A DNA stretch of 64,000 nucleotides from Duganella rivi (GTDB lineage: Bacteria > Pseudomonadota > Gammaproteobacteria > Burkholderiales > Burkholderiaceae_D), in NCBI RefSeq assembly GCF_009857435.1, contig NZ_WWCK01000010.1, positions 1 through 64,000 of the forward strand. Reading direction: 5' to 3'. The translations under genes were made by a program, and so were the position numbers. Below, one piece after another: positions 17,645-26,931 of the stretch (the first letter of the stretch is position 1; each line of letters begins with the position of its first letter). The notes under the pieces were generated by a model. That model was not told the DNA's origin. It did not search any database and saw only the letters and a list, made by a program, of their open reading frames with translations.

Positions 17645-18157
17645 TCAGTCCTCCTTCTTGTCGGCGGTTTGCTGGCCCAGCACGGCCAGCTTCTCGGTGC
17701 TGTGCAGCACGTCGTTGAGAATGTCTTCCAGCTTGTCGTTGCCGGCCAGCTTGTTGCGCAGGTCGGCCAGCTTGGTGCGCGCCTCCAGCAGCTTGCGCAG
17801 CGGCTCCACCTGCTGCACCACCGCTTCCGGGCGGAAGTCGGCCATGGACTTGAACTTCAGGTCGACCGCGAACTCGCCGCCGCCTTCGCCCAGTTCATTC
17901 TTGACGCGGAAGTTGGCGCGCGGTTCCACGCCGTTCAGCACCTCGTCGAAGTTATCGCGGTCGATGTTGACGAACTTGCGCTCCTTGAGGCGCTTCTGCT
18001 CGACTTCCGAGTTGCCGCCGAAGTCACCCACCACGCCCATCACGAACGGCAATTCCTTGTTCTCGATGGCGTCGCCGATTTCGACGTCGTAAGTCATCTG
18101 CACCCGTGGCGGGCGAATTTTTTGCAGTTTTTTCTGCACGCTAGTGCTTTTGGACAT
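17645..18157 (-). CDS. tssB: T6SS contractile sheath small subunit TssB
   Basis: TssB (170 residues, VipA family) pairs with TssC in the sheath. The region PPRVQMTYDVEIG (16-28) and LPFVMGVVGDFGG (36-48) are conserved. The C-terminal helix that ClpV recognises is present in outline. I chose the ATG at 18157 because MSKSTSVQKKL is a typical TssB start and the purine-rich ribosome site AGAGAGG lies just ahead. A longer open frame reading into the lipoprotein gene is an overlap artefact. Confidence 0.97.
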   Translation of the reverse strand: MSKSTSVQKKLQKIRPPRVQMTYDVEIGDAIENKELPFVMGVVGDFGGNSEVEQKRLKERKFVNIDRDNFDEVLNGVEPRANFRVKNELGEGGGEFAVDLKFKSMADFRPEAVVQQVEPLRKLLEARTKLADLRNKLAGNDKLEDILNDVLHSTEKLAVLGQQTADKKED

Positions 18158-18174
18158 GGCTATCCTCTCTCCGG

Positions 18175-18780
18175 TTATTTCAGGGCGCCGAACGGGTCGG
18201 CGCTGGATTCTTCTTGCTTGGCCTTGGCGGCCTTCTTGGCGCCGGCCTTGCCGCGCGCCGGCGTGGCGGCCTGCTGCACCGGCGCTGGCGCCGGCGGCAC
18301 CAGCACGGCTTCGCCCAGGCTCTCGCGCAACAGCTTGGCCAAATCCTGCGACTCGGTACGGATCGAGCCGGACAAGTTGTTCTGGCGGCTCAGGTCGGAC
18401 AGCGAGCGGGTCGACAGGCGCAGGCCGCTGATGGCGATGATGCTGTTGGCCAAGGTGTCGTTCGGGTCGCGCACCAGCACTTCCTGGGCGTTGACGATGG
18501 CTTCGCCGTACTGGCCGGCCTCGTAGCGGGCCTGGGCGATGCTGAGCCATGGCGACTTGTCGGACGGATAGGCTTGCGCCGCCTGCTGCCACAGCTTGAC
18601 GGCTTGTTCCTTCTGGCCGCCGCTGGACGCGGTGCCGGCCTGCGCCAGCATGGATTGGAGACTGGGCTTGGCGGCCACCGGTGGCGCCACGGGGGCGGTG
18701 GTACAGGCGCTCAGCGCCACCACCGATACGATGGCTCCAGCCAGTTGCGCGGCCCGAGCAAAGGACAGTACGGTTGTCAT
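18175..18780 (-). CDS. T6SS-locus lipoprotein with TPR-like repeats
   Basis: This 201-residue protein has a signal sequence and a lipobox LSAC (cysteine at residue 26), so it should be a lipoprotein. Residues 55-125 read like two tetratricopeptide helices (EQAVKLWQQAAQAYPSDKS and EAIVNAQEVLVRDPNDT). The tail (about 160-201) is Ala/Lys-rich. It is first in the tssB-C-hcp-E-F-G-H operon. It does not look like TssJ, which is a compact beta-sandwich, although TssJ is the usual lipoprotein of the system. It may replace or assist TssJ in the membrane complex, but that is inference from position alone. Confidence 0.75.
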   Translation of the reverse strand: MTTVLSFARAAQLAGAIVSVVALSACTTAPVAPPVAAKPSLQSMLAQAGTASSGGQKEQAVKLWQQAAQAYPSDKSPWLSIAQARYEAGQYGEAIVNAQEVLVRDPNDTLANSIIAISGLRLSTRSLSDLSRQNNLSGSIRTESQDLAKLLRESLGEAVLVPPAPAPVQQAATPARGKAGAKKAAKAKQEESSADPFGALK

Positions 18781-18949
18781 GCTTACCTCAATTTCGATAT
18801 CAAAAAAGAATACTTAAAAAACAATTTCTGCAACTGGGCGCCACGTTATCAGAAATTTATTATTGACCGCGTTCAATTGAACTCAACCGTGCGCGACCTT
18901 TAAAAAAAGAAATGTTATTGTTCTGATACTTTCAAAAAAGGCATAAGAA
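18781..18949. promoter_or_regulatory. Divergent AT-rich promoter region between the tssB and tssK operons
   Basis: This 169-bp gap separates two divergent T6SS operons and is clearly richer in A+T than the coding regions, with runs such as ttaaaaaacaattt and ctttaaaaaaag. Promoters for both directions must lie here. I could not settle on single -35/-10 pairs. The AT-richness would suit H-NS-type silencing, which is an inference. Confidence 0.5.
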
Positions 18950-20296
18950 ATGAGCAGCAAAATTCTTTGGGGCGAGGGCCTGTTCCTGCGTCCACAACAC
19001 TTCCAACAGCAGGATCGCTACCACGAGCAGCGCCTGCACCAGAGCGTGCTGGCGCTGCACCCTTATGCCTGGGGTGTGAACCAGTTGCAGGTCGACCGTG
19101 ACGCCTTGGCCAACCACAGCCTGCGCGTGCTGGAACTGTCGCTGCGCTTCCAGGACGGCGAGTTTTACGATGCGCCCGGCGCGGACGACCTGCCGGATGC
19201 GGTCGACCTGGCCCAGCTGCCGCAATCGCAGCAAACCGTCACCTACTACGCGGCGCTGCCGGCGTTCAAGCCGTTTGGCGGCAACTTCGGCGACGCGGCC
19301 AATAGCAGCAGTAGCAGCGCGGTGCGCTACCTGCAGCACAATCAGGACACGCCGGATCTGTACACCCACGCGGCGCCGGCCCAGCTCAGCTACCTGAAAA
19401 AGACCCTGCGGCTGGTGGCGGAATTCGAACCGCGCGATTCCTACACCCACTTCCCGCTGCTGCGCCTGCGCCGCGCGGCCACCGGCGGCTTTGAGCTGGA
19501 CGCTTCTTTCGTGCCGCCCAGCCTGTCCGTGCGCAGCGCGCCGCTGCTGTTCCTGCAACTGCGCCGCCTGCTTGACGCGCTGCAGGCCAAGGTCAGCGCG
19601 CTGTACGGCCACCACCGCGAGCCGAGCAAGCACGTAATCGAATTCCGCTCGGGCGATATGTCTTCGTTCTGGCTGCTGCACACGGCCAGTTCCGCCTTCG
19701 CCTCGCTGACGCACTACTTCCAGCACCCGGCGCTGCACCCGGAACGCCTGTACGAGCAACTGCTGGGCCTGGCCGGGGCGCTGATGACCTTCTCCAAGAG
19801 CTGGACCCTGGCCGACCTGCCGCCCTACTCGCACAGCGATCCCGGCCCCGGCTTCGCCACCCTGCACCAGATCATCCGCGAGCTGCTGGACACCGTGATC
19901 TCGTCGCGCTACTTCGCCATCGCGCTGCGCGAGGTCAAGCCGTCCTACCACCACGGCATGCTGGACTCGGGCAAGATCGACGACAAGACCACCTTCTATA
20001 TCGCGGTCTCGGCAGCCATGCCGGCCAGCGAGCTGGTGGACGTGGTGCCGCTGCGCTTCAAGGTCGGCGCACCGGACGACGTCGACAAGTTCGTGCTGTC
20101 GGCGATGCCGGGCGTGCGCCTGCAGCACGCGCCGCAAGTGCCGGCTGCGGTGCCGGTGCGGCCCGACGCGCTGTACTTCTCGATCGAGGCCAAGGGCCAG
20201 ATGTATGAGCGCATGCTGCAAGCGCAATCGATCTCCATCTACGTACCCGGCGGCATACACGACCTGCAACTGGAGCTGGTCGCCGTCACATCCTGA
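18950..20296 (+). CDS. tssK: T6SS baseplate-membrane connector TssK
   Basis: TssK (448 residues) links the baseplate wedge to the membrane complex. The start KILWGEGLFLRPQHFQQQDRY (residues 4-24, shown only in part by its core WGEGLFLRPQHFQQQD) is the family signature. The later segment LRFKVGAPDDVDKFV is also conserved. It leads the operon tssK-tssL-vgrG, with the next start 11 bp downstream. Confidence 0.96.
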   Translation: MSSKILWGEGLFLRPQHFQQQDRYHEQRLHQSVLALHPYAWGVNQLQVDRDALANHSLRVLELSLRFQDGEFYDAPGADDLPDAVDLAQLPQSQQTVTYYAALPAFKPFGGNFGDAANSSSSSAVRYLQHNQDTPDLYTHAAPAQLSYLKKTLRLVAEFEPRDSYTHFPLLRLRRAATGGFELDASFVPPSLSVRSAPLLFLQLRRLLDALQAKVSALYGHHREPSKHVIEFRSGDMSSFWLLHTASSAFASLTHYFQHPALHPERLYEQLLGLAGALMTFSKSWTLADLPPYSHSDPGPGFATLHQIIRELLDTVISSRYFAIALREVKPSYHHGMLDSGKIDDKTTFYIAVSAAMPASELVDVVPLRFKVGAPDDVDKFVLSAMPGVRLQHAPQVPAAVPVRPDALYFSIEAKGQMYERMLQAQSISIYVPGGIHDLQLELVAVTS

Positions 20297-20307
20297 GGTG
20301 TCGCATC

Positions 20308-21072
20308 ATGAATACTGTTACCGCCCCTTCCCTGATGGGCGCCGCCCCGGCGGCGGCCGCCAGCCACGCGCCGCAAACCCTGCTGGATCTGATGTACGAC
20401 GGCTTCTACGCCCTGTTCATGCTGAAGAACGGCAGCGGCCCGCAGGAAAACGCCGAGTTCGCGCACAAGATGACGCAATTCCTCGACGATTTCGGCCGCG
20501 CCGCCCGCAAGCACGGCGCCTCGCCGGACGATATCGACGCCGCCAAGTACGCGTTCTGCGCAGCGGTGGACGAAATCATCCTGCGCTCGCCGTTTGCCAT
20601 CCGCGACACCTGGGAACGCCGCCCGCTGCAACTGGCGCTGTTCGGCGAGCAGCTGGCCGGCGAGAACTTCTTCCACCGGCTGGAAGCGCTGCGCGCGCGC
20701 GGCAGCGCGCACCTGCAGGCGCTGGAAGTGTTCCACATGTGCCTGCTGCTGGGCTTCCAGGGCCGCTACATCCTCGAAGGCTCGGAAAAACTCAACTACC
20801 TGACCGCGCGCCTGGGCGATGAAATCGCCCACATGAAAGGCAAGCGCGGCGGCTTTGCGCCGCACGCCGAGCGGCCGGACCAGGTGGTGCACAAGCTGCG
20901 CAGCGATTTGCCGCTGTGGGTGCTGTGCTCCGTGTTCGGGCTGGTGTGTGTGCTCGGCTACATCGGCCTGCGTACCTCGCTGGACCGTGGCACCGAGCAG
21001 CAGGTGGCGGCTTACAACGATGTCATCAAGCTGGCGCCGCGCCAGGCCAACCTGGTCATCACCCTGCCGTAA
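20308..21072 (+). CDS. tssL: T6SS inner-membrane protein TssL (DotU type, short form)
   Basis: TssL (254 residues) is a cytoplasmic hook domain followed by a single C-terminal membrane helix (about residues 201-223, LPLWVLCSVFGLVCVLGYIG). The FHMCLLLGFQGRY segment is typical. There is no periplasmic OmpA domain, so peptidoglycan anchoring must come from another protein, plausibly the OmpA-family product encoded between tagF and tssA. The stop codon overlaps the vgrG start by one base (TAATG). Confidence 0.95.
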   Translation: MNTVTAPSLMGAAPAAAASHAPQTLLDLMYDGFYALFMLKNGSGPQENAEFAHKMTQFLDDFGRAARKHGASPDDIDAAKYAFCAAVDEIILRSPFAIRDTWERRPLQLALFGEQLAGENFFHRLEALRARGSAHLQALEVFHMCLLLGFQGRYILEGSEKLNYLTARLGDEIAHMKGKRGGFAPHAERPDQVVHKLRSDLPLWVLCSVFGLVCVLGYIGLRTSLDRGTEQQVAAYNDVIKLAPRQANLVITLP

Positions 21073-23891
21073 TGGAGATCGCCTCGCTGATCCCCTCGGC
21101 ACTGGGGCTGTTCGGCACCGGTTTGAGCCAGCACGCGCGCCTGCTCACCTTGGCCAGCGCGCAGGACTCGTCGCTGCCGCAAGCGCTGGTGCCCGAGCGT
21201 TTTTCGGGGCGCGAAGGCGTCAACGAACTGTATGCGTTTGAGATCGATGCGCTCAGCACCTCCACCGATCTGGCGCTGGACCAGTTCATCGGCGAAGAAC
21301 TGACCGTCACCCTGCTGCAAGCCGACGGCAGCCGCCGCGCCTGGCACGGCATCTGCACCGAGGCGGCCTGGCTGGGCGCCGATGGCGGCACAGCGCGCTA
21401 CCGCCTGCTGCTGGAACCGGCACTGGCGCTGTTGCGGCTGCGGCGCGACAGCTACATCTTTCAGGACAAAAACGCGCAGGACATCGTGACCGAGCTGCTG
21501 GCTGATTACCCGCAGTTGCGCTTTGAGTTCGACGTCACGCAAACGTTGGCGCCGCGCGCCATTTGTACCCAATACCGCGAAAGCGATCTGGAATTTTTGC
21601 AGCGCCTGCTGGCATCGGAAGGCCTGAGCTGGCGCTTTGAGCACGACCAGCCGGATCAGGAATCCACCGACGGCCAGGCCAGGCACAAGCTGATGATCTT
21701 TGACAGCAAGGCCAAGGCGCCCGAGATGCCGGGCGGCGCCGAGATCCGTTTCCACGGCGTGCGCGCCACCGACAGCGCCGACGCCATCGACCAGTTTGCC
21801 GCGCGCCGGCAGGTGCAGGCCAACGCGGTCAGCATCAGCAGCTGGGACCCGGCGCAGTTGCTGGCGCCCGGCGCCGAGCAGCTGTCCTCGCTGGATGCGG
21901 GTGAACTGCCGGCGCTGGCCGTCTACGACGGCGGCGGCGAGCGGATCGCCAGCGCCAGCGGCCAGCCCGAACAAATCAGCCAGCTGATGCTGCAGGCGCT
22001 GGAACTGGACAATAAGGTGTTCGAGGGCGAAGGCGCGGTACGCCAGCTGGCGGCCGGCCACGCCTTCGCGCTGAGCCAGCACGAGCGCTACGCCGAGGAC
22101 AATCGCTTCACTGTGCTGTGGGTGCGGCACGAAGCGCGCAACAACGTGCCGTCGCAAGTGCAAAAAATCGGCGATCTGGTCGAGGCCGGCACCTATCGCA
22201 ACAGCTTTGGCTGCGTACGCGAGGCCGTGGCCATCGTGCCGCGCGCGATTGCCGCGCCGCAGGCAGCAACCGCGCTGGGACCGCAGACCGCCATCGTGGT
22301 CGGCGCCGGCGGTGCGGTGGCGACCACCACGCGCGACCATCAGGTGCGCATCCAGTTCGCGTGGCAGCGCGGCCAGGGCGCCAATCCCGGCGGCGTCGCG
22401 CATGACACCGACGCCAAGGGCAGCGCGCCCGGCGACGACAGCAGCGGCACCTGGGTGCGCGTGGCCGAGGCGCTGGCCGGTCCTAACTGGGGTTCGCAAT
22501 TCACACCGCGCATCGGCACCGAGGTGCTGGTCGATTTCATCGACAACGATATGGACCGGCCGCTGGTGGTGGCACAGCTGTACACGGGCGCCGATCAGCC
22601 GCCGTACGCGGCCGGCGTGGAATCGGGCGCCAACCATGCTGGCACCTTGTCCGGCATCCACAGCCACAACTTCGACGGCGGCGGCTACAACCAGTGGCAG
22701 CTGGACGACACGCCGGGCCAGGTGCGCACGCGGCTGGCCACCAGCAGCGCGGCCAGCCAGCTCAATCTCGGCTATCTGATTCATCAGGCGCCCTCCTCGT
22801 CGCAGCGCGGGGCCTATCGCGGCGCCGGCTTTGAGCTGCGCACCGACGCCTGGGCCGTGGTGCGCGGCGCCGAAGGCGTGCTGCTGACCACCAGCGGGCG
22901 CGGCGCGCAAGGCAGCGGCGTGGCGTCCACGCAGATGGATGCGGCCGAAGCGGTCGGCACGCTGAAAGCGGCGCAGGAACTGGGCAAGGCGCTGGGCGAC
23001 GTCGCCACCAAGCAGCAGGCGCTGACCAGCGCGGCCGCGGCCAAGGCGCAGCAGGAACTGCTGTCGCGCATCGATCCCAAGGACAAAGGCAAGCATGACG
23101 GCGCGGTCAACGGTCAGGAAGCCAGCAAGGCGCAAAGCGGCGCGCGCGCGCTGGACGCCGCGCAGCCAGTGGAGAAATTCGCCGAGCCGCTGGTGTTGAT
23201 GGACGCACCATCCAGCATCAACTGGGCCACGCCGGCATCGACCGTGCTGTTCGCCGGCGAACAGCTGCACTGGACCTCGCAGGCTGATCTGCACATGACG
23301 GCGGCGCATACCCTGTCCTCGGTGGCGGCCAACACGGCCGGCTACTTCAGCCAGAACGGCGGCATCCAGGCCATCGCCGCCAACGGCCCGGTATCGCTGC
23401 AAGCGCATACCGACCAGCTGGAGATCCTGGCCGACAAAGACATCAAGGTCATCTCGGTCAACGACAGCATCGAGATCAAGGCCAACCAGAAAATTGTGCT
23501 ACAAGCCGGCCAATCCTCGATCACGCTGGACGGCGGCGACATCACCTTCGCCTGCCCCGGCAATTTCACGGTCAAGGGTGGGCAGCATACTTTTGGCGGT
23601 GCTGGCCGCAGTTCAGCTTCTCTCCTCAACCTTCCCGGTGAACTGACTCCGGAAAATCAACACTGGATTGCGCTTAACTATCTAGAACCAGAGACAGGTG
23701 AAGGTATTGCTGAAGCAGAGTACGAAATTTACTTTGAAAAAGGGACCGTGCTTAACGGTAAATTGGATGGCAGCGGCAAGGCGCGCCACGAGAACGTGCA
23801 AAATAAACGAGTAACAAAAGTCATCTATAAGCCACGCGCGCCCCTTCAAGAAAAGCCGCATGAATCATTAGAAAGTCTGGAGAAAGCATGA
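21072..23891 (+). CDS. vgrG: T6SS spike protein VgrG (TssI) with TTR-like C-terminal extension
   Basis: VgrG (939 residues) forms the trimeric spike. The gp27-like part covers about 20-380, with RFSGREGVNELYAFEIDALS early on. The gp5 OB-fold covers about 420-520, including WVRVAEALAGPNWGSQFTPR. A DUF2345 beta-prism covers about 700-845. From residue 850 the sequence changes: LPGELTPENQHW, then YLEPETGEGIAEAEYEIYFEKG and DGSGKARHENV. This reads like a transthyretin-like carboxypeptidase-regulatory domain, which in other VgrGs docks a cognate effector. The DNA of this extension has a lower GC content than the rest, like the effector gene downstream. The start at 21072 is set by coupling with tssL; upstream codons lie inside tssL. 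Confidence 0.95.
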   Translation: MEIASLIPSALGLFGTGLSQHARLLTLASAQDSSLPQALVPERFSGREGVNELYAFEIDALSTSTDLALDQFIGEELTVTLLQADGSRRAWHGICTEAAWLGADGGTARYRLLLEPALALLRLRRDSYIFQDKNAQDIVTELLADYPQLRFEFDVTQTLAPRAICTQYRESDLEFLQRLLASEGLSWRFEHDQPDQESTDGQARHKLMIFDSKAKAPEMPGGAEIRFHGVRATDSADAIDQFAARRQVQANAVSISSWDPAQLLAPGAEQLSSLDAGELPALAVYDGGGERIASASGQPEQISQLMLQALELDNKVFEGEGAVRQLAAGHAFALSQHERYAEDNRFTVLWVRHEARNNVPSQVQKIGDLVEAGTYRNSFGCVREAVAIVPRAIAAPQAATALGPQTAIVVGAGGAVATTTRDHQVRIQFAWQRGQGANPGGVAHDTDAKGSAPGDDSSGTWVRVAEALAGPNWGSQFTPRIGTEVLVDFIDNDMDRPLVVAQLYTGADQPPYAAGVESGANHAGTLSGIHSHNFDGGGYNQWQLDDTPGQVRTRLATSSAASQLNLGYLIHQAPSSSQRGAYRGAGFELRTDAWAVVRGAEGVLLTTSGRGAQGSGVASTQMDAAEAVGTLKAAQELGKALGDVATKQQALTSAAAAKAQQELLSRIDPKDKGKHDGAVNGQEASKAQSGARALDAAQPVEKFAEPLVLMDAPSSINWATPASTVLFAGEQLHWTSQADLHMTAAHTLSSVAANTAGYFSQNGGIQAIAANGPVSLQAHTDQLEILADKDIKVISVNDSIEIKANQKIVLQAGQSSITLDGGDITFACPGNFTVKGGQHTFGGAGRSSASLLNLPGELTPENQHWIALNYLEPETGEGIAEAEYEIYFEKGTVLNGKLDGSGKARHENVQNKRVTKVIYKPRAPLQEKPHESLESLEKA

Positions 23892-23938
23892 GTTCCCTAA
23901 ATGCTTTAGTCATAGTGCAAAGTCCGAGGACGAACTAA

Positions 23939-25498
23939 ATGGCAGAAATCAATGCCACGCAAATGCGCGATGCTTTGGCGTGGGTGACTAACGATCAGAA
24001 AACAGCAGAAGATCCTTCTACAAATCCTTGGGAATGGTTTTGGGAAGCTGTACAAGGCGACTTCAACGATGATCGGTCTACCGGACAAATTGTGCTGGAC
24101 GCAGCGATCTCAATGATCCCACTTGTAGATCAGATCTGCGATGTCCGCGACCTTATTGCGAACTGCAAAAAACTCTATAAAGAGCCCGGGGACACCTGGG
24201 CATGGGTCGCTCTCGTTCTCACCTTGATTGGGCTTTTCCCAGTATTGGGATCACTGGTAAAAGGCGTATTGAAAGTGTTCTTTGCTTTTGTCCGACGCGC
24301 TGGAGGAGATCACGTCATTAAAGCTGTCGATGCAGCCATGACTTGGGTAATCACCCTGCTACGCCGTCGCGAATTCCAAAAATACTTGCACGCACATAAA
24401 ATCGACGAGGTTTTCGATTGGCTGGCGAAACAGATCAAAGCTGTGCAAGCAAAAGTCAATACCACTGCCCTTTTGGCTGCTTTTGACAAAGCAATCCAAA
24501 GTCTGCAATCGATGGCGGACAAGGTCAAATATGTTCCTGTCATTTCTGGCAAGGCTGAGGATGCGATAGAACAAGTTAAGAATATACGTAGAATGGCCAA
24601 AAACGGCATGGACAGTGCAGTCCATAAAGTTGATGAGATTTTCGATGCTATCGTCAGACGCCTCGAAAATGAGGCATTGCGTGAGAAATACGGAATTCTC
24701 GACACTGCAAATGTCCACTTTCGCGGTGCACTCCCGGAGTCATCCGCTGTTGCATTGATGCGAAATCAGAAAACCAGGCCCACCTGGATCACTTTGGGCG
24801 ACAGGATGTTTGATGAGGCAGACCCAGATGCTTACAAAACCATGCTTAGCATGCACGTTCGCCAAGGCTGGCCTACATTGTCAGAACAAAACATCAAGTC
24901 GTTTCATAAATTTGTTCCTGATGAGATAAAAGGTCCGGCACGGCTATACCGTATCATCGCTCCTACCAGCGGCGCGATGGGAGATTGCTGGGTTTCCGAA
25001 AAAGTGTTCAAAGAATTGCAAAGCGCAGCCGATCCGAAAGCGGCTTGGCGTAAACATCTTGCGGTTTGGCCGGACTGGAACGTCAATGGTCAGTTCGTGA
25101 TATATGACGTTAAGGCGGGAGAAACGCTTAAAGTGTGGAGAGGTCCAGCTTCCAGCCAGGTCAAAGACGCACTTCCCGGCATGAGCCTAGAGGGCGGATG
25201 GGAGCAAGTGATCTTTAAGGTCGATCGCGCGAGCGGTATGGCTGATGACATGCGCTATTTTAAAATATCACCGGGAAAATCAAGTTGGATGGATCGAGGG
25301 ATCGACTATGGTGACTATAGCAAGCTAACTGAACAACAGAAGCGGGCTTACACATCTCTTCGTATCAAAACCAATCACCCCAACATCAGCGGACCGTTTG
25401 AGACTGGTTGGGGATACACAGATTTTGGCGGCAAGGGTTTTCCGAACAAAATCGGCTTGCCCAGCTTCCCCGGACAAACAACAACATTGGCTAAGTAA
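23939..25498 (+). CDS. Candidate T6SS effector (ADP-ribosyltransferase-like C-terminus)
   Basis: This 519-residue protein follows vgrG by 47 bp. Residues 38-118 form a module I know from many T6SS toxins: QGDFNDDRSTGQIVLDAA, then MIPLVDQICDVRDLIAN, then a hydrophobic stretch ALVLTLIGLFPVLGSLVKG that is a candidate membrane-insertion helix. A helical middle region follows (about 120-260). The C-terminal part (about 325-519) has RLYRIIAPTSGAMGDCWVSE, AVWPDWNVNGQFVIYDV, LKVWRGPASSQ and GGWEQVIF. That spacing is reminiscent of ADP-ribosyltransferase or NAD-consuming toxin domains. The fold call is inference; effector status from context is stronger. GC is well below that of the T6SS core. Confidence 0.7.
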   Translation: MAEINATQMRDALAWVTNDQKTAEDPSTNPWEWFWEAVQGDFNDDRSTGQIVLDAAISMIPLVDQICDVRDLIANCKKLYKEPGDTWAWVALVLTLIGLFPVLGSLVKGVLKVFFAFVRRAGGDHVIKAVDAAMTWVITLLRRREFQKYLHAHKIDEVFDWLAKQIKAVQAKVNTTALLAAFDKAIQSLQSMADKVKYVPVISGKAEDAIEQVKNIRRMAKNGMDSAVHKVDEIFDAIVRRLENEALREKYGILDTANVHFRGALPESSAVALMRNQKTRPTWITLGDRMFDEADPDAYKTMLSMHVRQGWPTLSEQNIKSFHKFVPDEIKGPARLYRIIAPTSGAMGDCWVSEKVFKELQSAADPKAAWRKHLAVWPDWNVNGQFVIYDVKAGETLKVWRGPASSQVKDALPGMSLEGGWEQVIFKVDRASGMADDMRYFKISPGKSSWMDRGIDYGDYSKLTEQQKRAYTSLRIKTNHPNISGPFETGWGYTDFGGKGFPNKIGLPSFPGQTTTLAK

Positions 25499-25504
25499 AG
25501 AACC

Positions 25505-26605
25505 ATGAACTCTCCTATCGAACTGACACAATGGCAAAAAAAACAAGCCGCATTACTTTACCATTTTGCCTCGCTGGACTATCTTAAGCGGATGCAGAAT
25601 GCCTTGAATGACACTGTGTTTTTTGTAGAGCGAATTTTGGATTTGTCCCAAGCTCAAGATAGAGACCAGCATCTGATCAGTCAGCGTTGGGGGCACCGTG
25701 AAACGTCCGAAAATTGGGCGAACAACGCTTGGCCGTTCCTCAAAGATTTTCAGTTGACGACTGCAAGGCAAATCGCTGAGCGGGCAATTGAAAAATTCAA
25801 CATTACAGGCATGAGCCAATTCCAGCGGGGGATCGACGAATACTCTATGGACTGGGCTTCTCCGGATGAGCAAGACGCGTTTCGCAAAAAAATAGAAGAG
25901 ATATATTTCTACTCCAAAAATATCGATAACACCTTGGACAAATACTCTTCTTCCAGCAGATGGTACGACTTCAACCTCACTCTTGCATGGCAGCAGACCA
26001 AGAGCGAATTTTTGAGGCTACCTAAATTCAGAGTCCGCTCTGACATCGAGGTCGACTCCAACAAAACACCTCAAAGAACCGGAGTGTATGTCGCGACGGA
26101 CGATCAAAATGCAAGCTTACAGTTCGCTTGGCGCGGGAGTACACAGGGACGCCTACTGTTAGGCCGTACTTTTAACTCGTTGGGGCTGGATGCAATTGCA
26201 AGCCTTGGCCGTACAGATCTTTGGCTAAACGAAGCTAAGATGCTGTCCTTCGTTCAACGCAAAAAAGGCGATCCGTTACTGAAAGAAGATGCCTTTTACG
26301 CTGAGTCGGACACTCCGGGCTTGGCGACTGAGCTGGTCGCCCGCACCGCGTTTACGAAGCTTGAAGCAAAATGGCAATACGTCGAGATGATAAACGGCGA
26401 ATTTGAAGATTATGAGGACATCGAGCAGGCAAGTGTCGCTATCAACCGCGTGCGCCTCGAAAGCGGTTCGCTGTGTGAGGAGGCTGGATACTACTTTACG
26501 CCGGCCAAACCAGACTCCCGACGCTATTTCGCCAAAGGTGAAAGGCTCCCCGATATTGGGGGTACTTATGGGGCAACTATCTGGCAATGGGACACCGATC
26601 AGTAA
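25505..26605 (+). CDS. Candidate immunity protein of the effector upstream
   Basis: This 366-residue soluble protein has no signal peptide and starts 6 bp after the candidate effector, the classic layout of an effector-immunity pair. The start ELTQWQKKQAALLYHFASLDYL and the central LPKFRVRSDIEVD...TGVYVATDD...LQFAWRG are shared with two further, damaged copies downstream. It resembles the polymorphic-toxin immunity families listed as Imm71/Imm72, but I assign that from memory with low certainty. A cytoplasmic immunity protein implies a cytoplasmic target for the toxin. Confidence 0.7.
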   Translation: MNSPIELTQWQKKQAALLYHFASLDYLKRMQNALNDTVFFVERILDLSQAQDRDQHLISQRWGHRETSENWANNAWPFLKDFQLTTARQIAERAIEKFNITGMSQFQRGIDEYSMDWASPDEQDAFRKKIEEIYFYSKNIDNTLDKYSSSSRWYDFNLTLAWQQTKSEFLRLPKFRVRSDIEVDSNKTPQRTGVYVATDDQNASLQFAWRGSTQGRLLLGRTFNSLGLDAIASLGRTDLWLNEAKMLSFVQRKKGDPLLKEDAFYAESDTPGLATELVARTAFTKLEAKWQYVEMINGEFEDYEDIEQASVAINRVRLESGSLCEEAGYYFTPAKPDSRRYFAKGERLPDIGGTYGATIWQWDTDQ

Positions 26606-26784
26606 TTACAAAAGAGTCACTTAAAAATCAACGGCCAGCCGCGTGAAGTATGGCATTAAGTCGCACTGACATTGATGCCCACTGGTTTGCTCCCGAGGCC
26701 GGGTCATTACTAAGTGGCAATTACCAGCGACACAGCGAAGGGCTGCTGACGGCGCAGAGTGGCGCCGACCGCGCCGGCGACGAT

Positions 26785-26931
26785 GAAATGAATATGCAGA
26801 ACGCACCGTTTCAACTATCCACAACGCCAAAAGAACAGGTCAGCCTGCTGTACCATTTCGGGTCGCTTGAATGTGTGAAGGGATTGCAGCAACGCCTGCA
26901 AATGAAAGCAGTCGCAGATGAAGATGTATAG
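26785..26931 (+). pseudogene. N-terminal remnant of a second immunity-family gene
   Basis: The peptide read here contains PFQLSTTPKEQVSLLYHF and GSLECVKGLQQRLQ, which lines up with the first 35 residues of the intact immunity protein upstream (LLYHFASLDYLKRMQNAL). Reading stops at 26931 after about 50 residues and nothing else of the family follows. The open frame extends upstream to 26650 with unrelated sequence. I read it as a leftover of a lost immunity copy. Confidence 0.6.

Noticed and set aside
18829-18843. Sigma-54-like site on the minus strand (TGGCGC...TTGCA) upstream of the lipoprotein-tssB operon
   Set aside because: The GG and GC elements are only 9 bases apart. Sigma-54 promoters need 10, and losing one base normally destroys activity.
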